NCBI GenBank assembly: GCA_004193285.1
Contig: SECP01000030.1
Location: 38,808-102,807, forward strand
DNA: 64,000 nt
Direction of reading: 5' to 3'
From: Myxococcales bacterium
Lineage (GTDB): Bacteria > Myxococcota_A > Polyangia > Polyangiales > Polyangiaceae
Position 1 is the stretch's first letter. Every line of letters starts with the position of its first letter. Positions 41,116 to 48,109 of this stretch are shown piece after piece. The notes under the pieces are model-generated. The model was not told the origin of the DNA and ran no database searches. It saw nothing but the letters and a program-made list of their open reading frames with translations. Both the position numbers and the translations under genes were made by a program.

Positions 41116-44100
41116 ATGTTTTCGCCCCAAGCCGAAGTCGCTCTCACGGTGCTGATGCGTGCGCTCACCGAGCAGCCAGAGCTGGAGGAGCCCGTTCACG
41201 AGCGCTGGCGTTCACCGAAGACTCCGAGCGCGGCGCTCACGCCAGAGCTCCTGGCCGCGACGGACGCCTTGGGCGCGGCGCTCTTCACGACCGCCCTGCC
41301 GGGCGAGCCGGTGAGCTTTCTGGCGAAGGCCTTCACGGAGCCCTCGGCGCCGGTCTTACTACTCTGGTGCTACGCAAGCACCTGGCGGCGCGACATTCAG
41401 CTCGCCCCGCTCCTGCTGCTCGCCTCCAAGCAGCCAGAGCTGCGCGAGCGTGTCTCTGCGGTGGCCGCCGGGCGCGTGCTCGAGGGCCCGCTCCTGGACG
41501 CGCTCGCTTGCGCGCCGCTCATCGGGGACGGCGAGCAGCTGCGCCAGCCGCAAAACGCGGAGGCGCGCGCGCGGCTCGAGATCTTGATCTGGGAGGCGGG
41601 CGCCTCCGCGCAAGAAATGCCGGGGCTCGGGCGCTGGCTTTTTGGCTCCGAGTCCGTGTTCGAGGCGCTGATTCACGAGCCGGCGCGCGGGGCGTTGCGG
41701 GGCCGCGTTCTCGCCGCGCGGTGCCTGGAAATCAGCGTGTGCGGTTTGCCGGCGATGGCCGATCCCGCGCTCGTCGGTCGCACCTTGCAAGTGCTGCAGC
41801 CGTTGCTTCTCCACCCGGAGCCGCTCGTCTGGATCCACGCGGCGCGCGCGCTCGGGCGCCTCACCGGCAAGCTGGAGCAGATGGAGGGCACCCTGCTCGA
41901 TTGGGTGCTCGGTGATTCGCCGGTGCTGAGGCAGCGCGCCATGACCGCGTTCGCGTCGCTCCCGGAGGAAAGACTGAAGTTCTTGGGCGGCCAGCTCGTG
42001 GCCCTGCTCGATTCGCCGACGGAGGCGGTGTGGGCGCTCGGCGCGGCCGCGGCCGCCACGCCGTACTTGATGAAAGAGCGTCGGCCGCTGTGGGACCGCC
42101 TGGTCAAGCGCATCCTCGGTGGTGACGGCGGAGCGATCGCGGCGCGCGCTCTGGCACGCGGCCTCGCCACCGTGTGGCGACGCGGTCACCAGCCGGCGGA
42201 CGTCGAGCAGCCGCTGCTGGCTTTGCGCGAAGCGGCTTGGCGCGCGCGGCCTTCGTCCCTCGAGGAGCAGCGGCGCTGGATCGAGGTCACCGCGGTCACG
42301 GACGCGGTGGAGCACGCCGAGCGTGATCCGCTGGACGTAGAGCTCGGCCTCGAAAATCTCGTTCGGCTCGCCGCTCAGTACGACGACGAAGAAGCGGACG
42401 CGCGCGCCGCGCGCTTCGCCAGCTCCATCTCGACCACGTTCCTGGAAGCGCGCCGCATCGCCCTCGGCAGCGGGCGGCTACGTCAACGTGCCGCGGCCAT
42501 GAACGCGATGGAAGGCTGCGCGCGAGCTTTCGCGCTGCGGCTGTGGAGCCCCATGTTGGCGACGCGCCCGGCCGGTCATCCCTTCGATCAACCCGAGCTG
42601 GAGGAGACCTGGGAGCTCGTCGCCCGCGCCCCTTCGGAGATCTTGGACTTGGTGCGCGAGCGGCGCCAACACAGCGGTGAGTTCGACGCCGAGCTGCAGC
42701 TGGAGGTGCTGGCGGTGCGGCTCGGTGGTTATGCCTTGGACGCGTGCGGCGAAGACGCAGAGCTCGGCCGCGGGCGCGGCCCGACCGCGCACGACACGTG
42801 CCGCTGGCTCCGCAAAATCCAGGGCCTGACCGACGGCACGCGCGAGCTGCCGCCGGCCCTGCAAACCGCGCTTTCGTCCTTGTTCTGGCGCCTGGTCGAC
42901 ACCACACGCGGCACCTCGCTCGGCGAGGTGGACGACCTGGAGTGGCTCGGTCCTTTCGCGGCGTGGTGGGCGCTCGTCATCGACCGACCGACCACGCTGC
43001 TGCAGCTTGCGAACGCGCTGCCGATGATGGCTCCCGGTGCGCTGCAGAGCTGCTGCGACCGTGCGGACGCGCTGCGCGCCGCCGTGGCCGCGCAAGCGCC
43101 GGAAGGCGCGTGGGGCGCCGCCGCCGCGGAGGCGCTCGGCTCGCTGCACGCCGGCTCCACGGAGCTGGCTCACGCGCTCGCTGGCCTCGCGTCGTCTCTG
43201 CAGGCTTTCGCGGCCGCGGCCGGCCCCAAGCCGAACCTGGAGGAGACCTGCCTGGAGCTCGTGCTCGCCGCCGACCGCCTGCAGTCCGCGCTCGCAGATC
43301 CGGTGCAGGCGCTGCGGCCGGTGCACGAGCAGAGCACGGAGGCCGCGCGTAGCAAGAGCTTCGCCGACAACGCTCCCCGCATCGCGACCCAAGTCGCCCG
43401 TGCGATCCGGGCCCGCGAGCTCGCGATGCTGGACGTGTGGTTCGCCTCGCTGGGTCCCATCGCCTCCGCGCTGCTGGAAGAAGCGGTCGCGGCTGCGATC
43501 AAGCGCACCCCGCCGCCGCCGCCCAAAGCCAAAAAGCCCGAGCCGCAGGTCATCGAAGGCTACGAGCTCGTCAAAGCCATCGGCGAGGGAGGCATCGGCT
43601 CCGTTTGGCTCGTTCGTAAGCCGGGCGCGGATCGCTTGTTCGTGTTGAAGGTCCCCAAGAGCGACGCCTTGGAGACCGCGACCGAGGTCGAGCGAGAAGG
43701 CATTCTCACCTCGTTCGTCGAAGAGGCGCGCGTGCTGGCCGGCCTCTACCACCCGAACGTCGCCAACATCATCGACCGCGGTGTGACCGACGGCATGCCC
43801 TTTTTGGTGCTGGAATACCTGATCGGGGCGGATCTCAAACAGTACTCGCAGGCGAAGCCGATGAGCCTTTTCGAGCTCCGCCAGGTGGTGATGGAGTCCT
43901 GCGCCGGCCTCGCCGCGCTACACAGCGCCGGCCTCGTTCACCGCGACATCAAGCCGGCCAACATCTGGCTCCGCCTCCCGCTGCAAGGCGGCCAACGCTT
44001 CGACCCCGGTAAGCATCGGGACCCTGCCCAGACTCCACCGCTCTCCTCCGTGGTCATCGACTTCGGCATGGTGCGCAGCGTCAAGGTCGCGCCGGACGCG

Positions 44101-44424
44101 AGCGGTCGCTTCGTCGCGGGCACCGCCGGTTACATCGCGCCGGAACAAGTCCTCGACCCGGTCGAGCTCGATCCCCGCTCGGATGTTTACGCGCTCGCGG
44201 GCACCATCTACAACGTCACCACCGGCCGCGCCTTCTTCGACGAATTCGACAACCAGCGCGACCGCATCATCGCTCACATGCGGCGAGACCCGTTCGAGGC
44301 CGCCGAGCGCCTCCGAGGCTTTCCCCCCGCCATCGCCAAGCTGCTGCGCGAAGCCACCGCCCTGAATCCGGCGGACCGCCCCAACCCGCTCGAGTTCGGC
44401 CGAGCCTTCGCCGCCGGCCTTTGA
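41116..44424 (+). CDS. HEAT-like repeat protein with C-terminal Ser/Thr kinase
   Basis: A 1102-residue soluble protein. Residues about 1-380 contain HEAT-like helical repeats (for example VWIHAARALGRLTGKLEQ, QRAMTAFASLPEERL). A long helical region follows to about 790, then a Hanks-type kinase domain (about 815-1100). The kinase has GEGGIGSVW, the Lys in FVLKVPK, HRDIKPANIWL (about 941), DFGMVRS and GTAGYIAPEQ, so it should be active. The kinase lies at the C-terminus, the reverse of the usual myxobacterial layout. The superhelix probably recruits partners or substrates. No membrane segment is present. Confidence 0.9.
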   Translation: MFSPQAEVALTVLMRALTEQPELEEPVHERWRSPKTPSAALTPELLAATDALGAALFTTALPGEPVSFLAKAFTEPSAPVLLLWCYASTWRRDIQLAPLLLLASKQPELRERVSAVAAGRVLEGPLLDALACAPLIGDGEQLRQPQNAEARARLEILIWEAGASAQEMPGLGRWLFGSESVFEALIHEPARGALRGRVLAARCLEISVCGLPAMADPALVGRTLQVLQPLLLHPEPLVWIHAARALGRLTGKLEQMEGTLLDWVLGDSPVLRQRAMTAFASLPEERLKFLGGQLVALLDSPTEAVWALGAAAAATPYLMKERRPLWDRLVKRILGGDGGAIAARALARGLATVWRRGHQPADVEQPLLALREAAWRARPSSLEEQRRWIEVTAVTDAVEHAERDPLDVELGLENLVRLAAQYDDEEADARAARFASSISTTFLEARRIALGSGRLRQRAAAMNAMEGCARAFALRLWSPMLATRPAGHPFDQPELEETWELVARAPSEILDLVRERRQHSGEFDAELQLEVLAVRLGGYALDACGEDAELGRGRGPTAHDTCRWLRKIQGLTDGTRELPPALQTALSSLFWRLVDTTRGTSLGEVDDLEWLGPFAAWWALVIDRPTTLLQLANALPMMAPGALQSCCDRADALRAAVAAQAPEGAWGAAAAEALGSLHAGSTELAHALAGLASSLQAFAAAAGPKPNLEETCLELVLAADRLQSALADPVQALRPVHEQSTEAARSKSFADNAPRIATQVARAIRARELAMLDVWFASLGPIASALLEEAVAAAIKRTPPPPPKAKKPEPQVIEGYELVKAIGEGGIGSVWLVRKPGADRLFVLKVPKSDALETATEVEREGILTSFVEEARVLAGLYHPNVANIIDRGVTDGMPFLVLEYLIGADLKQYSQAKPMSLFELRQVVMESCAGLAALHSAGLVHRDIKPANIWLRLPLQGGQRFDPGKHRDPAQTPPLSSVVIDFGMVRSVKVAPDASGRFVAGTAGYIAPEQVLDPVELDPRSDVYALAGTIYNVTTGRAFFDEFDNQRDRIIAHMRRDPFEAAERLRGFPPAIAKLLREATALNPADRPNPLEFGRAFAAGL

Positions 44425-44443
44425 CCGTCCGGGCGAGCGCCGC

Positions 44444-45862
44444 TCACTCTTGAAATCGGAACACCCGCGGCTCGTCCATGCCGCCGCGCTGGTCCGAAAC
44501 CGAGTCGTGAGTCGGTGCCAGGTAGGCGTCGACGGTCGGCGCGTCGGCGCGGCTCTCCACGGTCCAGGTCATGGGCTCGTCCGCCGGCAAATCCAGATCC
44601 AGCGCGAGCAGCCGCGATAGCGGGAGGCTCGCGTCGTCGGTCATCACGTTCGTGTAGTGATCGATCCGAAGCTCGCCGCCCGACAAGATCTCCGCGTAGC
44701 GAAACCTCACGCGGCTCACTGCTCCCGGCTGCGCGGTAAACCGGAACGCGCCCGTCGTGGCGCTCAGCGTCGCTTCGTCCGCTGGTGAAGTGGCGGCGGG
44801 GGGAACCCCAATCTCCAGGTCGAGGCTTTCCGTGCTGCTCGGCAACGTGGACAGCACGTACGTGCGGCGGCCGTCTACCATCGCGTCGAGATTCAGCACT
44901 AGCCCCACCTCTTCCGGCACGGCCTCCGGCACTTGCAACGTGAACTCGGAGGACGGCGAGTCGATCGTCACCGGCACGTTGCCGACGAAGAAGACGACCG
45001 TCGAGTAATCGATGCCGGCGGGCGCGCTGATCGTGACATCCAAATCTCGCGGGACCGCGGCCACGAGCGTGAGATCGGCTTCCGGAGAGGTCAGCTGCTC
45101 CTGGTCGGTCAGGGTGACGACCTTGCTGCCGATGGCAGTGAAGGCGCCCGTCGTGAGGTCGTGCTGCAGCGCGAACAGCGTCGCCTGCGTCGTCTCTCCA
45201 CCCGTCCACGCGGGCGAGCCGGACGAGACGTAATCGCCGTTGCTGCCCGCCGCTTGGCGGTTGCTGAAGCCCACGTCCACTCCACGAATCGTGAGCTCTG
45301 TCTCGTGTCCTGCTGGCACTGGATAGCCGACGCCGCTCAGCTTGCCCGTCAGCGTCGCCGAGCGGTTCGCGGTCGAGTAGAGGCCCACGATTTTTGGATC
45401 TTTGCGGGTCACGCCCAGGTACACGTCGGTGTCGGTTTCGGTGTGGCGGACGACGATGTCGTAGGGAACGACGGCCTCGGCCGCGAACTCCCCGTTCTCA
45501 CCAGTCGTTACCGCCTCGCCCGAGACCTCGACCCTCACACCAGCTAGCGGCGCGCCCTGCGGGCTCACGAGCTGCCCGGTGACGTTCACCTTCGCGCCAG
45601 GTTCGATGCCGCCTGCTCCGCTGCTCCCGGTTTCGCCGCTGCTGCCGTCACCCGCGCCGCCCAGGGTTGCGCCGCCGAGCCCGGTCGTCCCCTCGCCGGC
45701 GTCTGCGCTGCCGCTCGTGCCAGCGCTGGTGCTGCCGCCCTCAGCCGAGTCCGCGCCAGCGGCGCCCGCCTCCGCGCCGCGATCGCTGCGCTTGTCGTCG
45801 TCCGATCCGCAAGCCGCCGCCCACAACGCCAAACAGACTGCCCCGTACGCGAAGCTTCGCAT
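44444..45862 (-). CDS. Lipoprotein with carboxypeptidase-regulatory-like domain
   Basis: A 472-residue lipoprotein. The signal MRSFAYGAVCLALWAAAC has a lipobox (Cys 18), followed by an acidic then Gly/Ser-rich linker (about 22-88). The first folded module (about 90-170) is a carboxypeptidase-regulatory-like/CnaB-type beta-sandwich (VNVTGQLVSPQGAPLAGVRV, TTGENGEFAAEAVVPYDIVV). Further beta-rich modules fill the rest. Such domains bind or present proteins outside the cell. A -10-like TAGGCT lies 7 nt before the ATG. Function unknown. Confidence 0.82.
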   Translation of the reverse strand: MRSFAYGAVCLALWAAACGSDDDKRSDRGAEAGAAGADSAEGGSTSAGTSGSADAGEGTTGLGGATLGGAGDGSSGETGSSGAGGIEPGAKVNVTGQLVSPQGAPLAGVRVEVSGEAVTTGENGEFAAEAVVPYDIVVRHTETDTDVYLGVTRKDPKIVGLYSTANRSATLTGKLSGVGYPVPAGHETELTIRGVDVGFSNRQAAGSNGDYVSSGSPAWTGGETTQATLFALQHDLTTGAFTAIGSKVVTLTDQEQLTSPEADLTLVAAVPRDLDVTISAPAGIDYSTVVFFVGNVPVTIDSPSSEFTLQVPEAVPEEVGLVLNLDAMVDGRRTYVLSTLPSSTESLDLEIGVPPAATSPADEATLSATTGAFRFTAQPGAVSRVRFRYAEILSGGELRIDHYTNVMTDDASLPLSRLLALDLDLPADEPMTWTVESRADAPTVDAYLAPTHDSVSDQRGGMDEPRVFRFQE

Positions 45863-45869
45863 GGGGGGC

Positions 45870-45875
45870 AGCCTA
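45870..45875 (-). promoter_or_regulatory. TAnnnT -10-like element, 7 nt before ATG
   Basis: On the minus strand TAGGCT is followed by GCCCCCC and the ATG at 45862. A TTGCCC lies 19 bp further upstream. Confidence 0.45.
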
Positions 45876-45928
45876 CTCAGCCTCTCGGCGGGTCGGGCAA
45901 AAAACGTAGTGCGGCCGCCACTCTCGCG

Positions 45929-46888
45929 TCAGCGCACGACTGGCACCGGCTCGAAGCAGCGGATGTTCGTCTCGACGCGGAAGTTGGACTCGCTGGTGTG
46001 GCGCTCGGCGTGGAAGATGTCCATCTGGTAGTTACCGCCCGGCACGATGCCGAGCGAAGCGGCCTGAACGTCGAAGTCCAAGGTGGCCGCGATGGGCACG
46101 TGGGTGCCGCCGAGATCCAGCGCGAGCTTGCCGTTCACGTAAATCCACAAGTCGTCGTCGCCCCTGAACGTGAACTTCTGCCCCTTGATGTACTCGAACT
46201 TCACGTGGCCCTCGGTCGTGAAGCTGAAGTTGTGCTGCTGGTTGGGCGTATTGCCGAAACCCATGTCGTCGATCGGGAAGAAGGCCTTGCTGTCGTAGAC
46301 GACGTTGCCAGTGCCGTCTCCCGCGTCCAACAAAGTGATGGGCACCGTGAAAGTCTGGTTCATGCCCTCCACGTCCCGGTACCACTGATTGAAGGTGTCT
46401 TGACTCGTGATGACGACGAGGCCCGGCGACCAGTCCCAAGGCGCGCAGGCGGTGAACACCGCGTTCGAGAAGTCACCGGAGATCACTCGCTTCATCGTGC
46501 CGAGGCCGGAGACGAACGTCGGCTTCGAGTCGGGGCCGATGGTGGGCGCGACCATGCCGCAACCGGCGTCGTTGATGCCGCGGTACGCCTCGAAGTCCGG
46601 GTGCATCGCCGTAAAGTCCCGGATCGTGAGCTCCAGCACGGACTTGCATTCTTCCGGCTCCGTCGGCTCCGAATCGATCGGGCCGAGATCCGGGATGCTG
46701 CCGCCCGTTTGGAGGGGAGGCGCATTGCCCACGGCGCCGCTGCTGGTGCCCGCGACCGGGGACCCCTTTCCGCCCGCTCCCGCGCTTCCCGTATCCTCAG
46801 CGGCGGCGGAGCACCCCGCGAGCGGCAGCAAGGCGACGCACGCTGCGGCCTTGAGGAGGGCAAGCCCGGCCGAGGAGGAGAAAGTCAT
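45929..46888 (-). CDS. Fibro-slime domain lipoprotein
   Basis: A 319-residue lipoprotein with signal peptide and lipobox LPLAGC (Cys about 26), a short Gly/Ser/Pro linker, and a fibro-slime domain (about 80-319). Recognisable blocks are ELTIRDFTAMHPDFEAYRG at its start, FPIDDMGFGNTPNQQHNFSF, and the PA14-like core FEYIKGQKFTFRGDDDLWIYVNGKLALDLGGTH (residues about 235-267). The domain occurs in slime and cellulosome-type surface proteins and may bind carbohydrate with Ca2+ via the acidic GDDDLW loop. Transcription probably starts at the ATG (TATTTT 6 nt upstream). Confidence 0.88.
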   Translation of the reverse strand: MTFSSSAGLALLKAAACVALLPLAGCSAAAEDTGSAGAGGKGSPVAGTSSGAVGNAPPLQTGGSIPDLGPIDSEPTEPEECKSVLELTIRDFTAMHPDFEAYRGINDAGCGMVAPTIGPDSKPTFVSGLGTMKRVISGDFSNAVFTACAPWDWSPGLVVITSQDTFNQWYRDVEGMNQTFTVPITLLDAGDGTGNVVYDSKAFFPIDDMGFGNTPNQQHNFSFTTEGHVKFEYIKGQKFTFRGDDDLWIYVNGKLALDLGGTHVPIAATLDFDVQAASLGIVPGGNYQMDIFHAERHTSESNFRVETNIRCFEPVPVVR

Positions 46889-46894
46889 GGGACA

Positions 46895-46900
46895 AAAATA
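46895..46900 (-). promoter_or_regulatory. TAnnnT -10-like element, 6 nt before ATG
   Basis: Minus strand TATTTT, then TGTCCC, then the ATG at 46888. A TTGCCT 16 bp upstream (46917-46922) is a reasonable -35. Confidence 0.5.
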
Positions 46901-47011
46901 CCATGGAACCGGTCCCAGGCAACGCCGGCGAAAGAGCCCATGAAACCGGCGAGTTGCCCCGACGCGACGAGCTCCTGTGGAAGCGAGAACCCGCGATGGC
47001 GCGCTGGCTCC

Positions 47012-47338
47012 TTAGGCCGGCACGATGGTGAAACGCGCCTTGGACAAGCGCTCACTTTTGCACTTCGGGCAGCGGCTGGGGCGGCCGTGCTTTTCCCGAT
47101 CCCCGAAGACGAATCCGCACTTCACGCAGTGAGGAGCCAGCACGCGCAGCCGCTCGCCGGCCTGGAGTAGCGTGTGCTCCAAGTGCCTGAGGTGCTCCGC
47201 CACCTCACGCTCCGCGACCGACGCTTGTTTGGAGATCTCATGCGCGGTGAGCTCCGTGGAGCGCAGCAGCTCCGCGATGCGCTGGCGCACGGTTAGCCCC
47301 GGTGAGGCCGCACTGACGAGCCGGTCTGCTGAGCCCAT
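47012..47338 (-). CDS. HTH/zinc-ribbon transcriptional regulator
   Basis: A 108-residue predicted DNA-binding protein. A winged helix-turn-helix (about 14-60: TVRQRIAELLRSTELTAHEI, VAEREVAEHLRHLEHTL) is followed by a zinc ribbon with CVKCG and CPKCKSE. This fusion is the COG3357-like type, known mostly from archaea and scattered bacteria. The start is placed at ATG 47338 because a perfect TATACT sits 6 nt upstream; a longer frame from TTG 47353 would include that element. No obvious target gene is adjacent. Confidence 0.82.
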   Translation of the reverse strand: MGSADRLVSAASPGLTVRQRIAELLRSTELTAHEISKQASVAEREVAEHLRHLEHTLLQAGERLRVLAPHCVKCGFVFGDREKHGRPSRCPKCKSERLSKARFTIVPA

Positions 47339-47344
47339 ACGAGA

Positions 47345-47350
47345 AGTATA
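47345..47350 (-). promoter_or_regulatory. TATACT -10 element, 6 nt before ATG
   Basis: Minus strand TATACT, then TCTCGT, then ATG 47338. It is the closest to consensus among the short-leader promoters here. Confidence 0.55.
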
Positions 47351-47473
47351 CAAAGCCGCCGCGCGTAAACCTACAAAGTGCTCCGGAGAGCGCGTCGTGC
47401 AACTGGTTGAACAAGCTACGTGGGCCCGCGCGCGGTGCAGCTGACGGTAGCGGACGAGCCTGCACTGCAGCGG

Positions 47474-48109
47474 TTATGTTTCAGGGGCGCGACGCACCGG
47501 GCGCTTGAAGCGCAGCAGCCGCGCAAGCATCAGGACGACGAACGCGATGAGCGTATTGCGGGTGGTGTTGTAGTTACCGTAGCGCCCGGCCTCGACCAGG
47601 TACGCGTGGTAAATGGCCGCCGCCGCGGAGAGATAGACGAGCCGGTGGAGCAGCTTCCACCGCTTTCCCCCGAGGCGACGCGCCATGCCGTCGGTCGAGG
47701 TGGCGGCGAGCGGCACGAGGAGCAGGAGCGAAACCCAACCTGGCAGGCGCGACGGCTGCGCGAGCGAGTCTTGAATGGTGTACTCGAGGTTGAGCTTCTG
47801 ACCGACGACGAAGTACGCGAGGAAGTGCAGCACGCAGTAGCCGAAAGCCGCGAGGCCGAGCGGCCTTCGCACCGCTGGGATCCAGGACGAGCTCACGAGC
47901 CGCTGCACGGGCGTGCAGGCGAGTGCCAGCAGCAGGAACACGAACGCCCAGCGCCCACTCACGTTGATGGCGAGCATGAAGCTCGCAAAGTCGTACTGCC
48001 GGACGAAGTCGGGGTTTCGCGCGTGGAGGACTCGAATCAAGTCGATGGCGGGGAACGTGCTGGCCGTCGCCACCACTACCTTCGCGACGCGCGGCGTGAG
48101 CAGCCTCAT
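47474..48109 (-). CDS. msrQ: MsrQ/YedZ-like heme-binding membrane protein
   Basis: A 211-residue membrane protein of the ferric-reductase-like transmembrane family, subfamily MsrQ (YedZ). It has about six helices. Conserved heme-ligand His residues are in AAFGYCVLHFLAYF, KRWKLLHRLVYLS and AAAIYHAYLV. In E. coli MsrQ feeds electrons to periplasmic MsrP, which repairs oxidised methionine. No msrP gene is in the window, so its partner must be elsewhere or different. Its ATG overlaps the PolB stop (ATGA), so translation is coupled to the polymerase gene. Confidence 0.88.
   Translation of the reverse strand: MRLLTPRVAKVVVATASTFPAIDLIRVLHARNPDFVRQYDFASFMLAINVSGRWAFVFLLLALACTPVQRLVSSSWIPAVRRPLGLAAFGYCVLHFLAYFVVGQKLNLEYTIQDSLAQPSRLPGWVSLLLLVPLAATSTDGMARRLGGKRWKLLHRLVYLSAAAAIYHAYLVEAGRYGNYNTTRNTLIAFVVLMLARLLRFKRPVRRAPET

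Noticed and set aside
42478..43752. 424-codon minus-strand ORF inside the HEAT-kinase gene
   Set aside because: Shadow frame; the plus-strand reading is continuous into a kinase domain.
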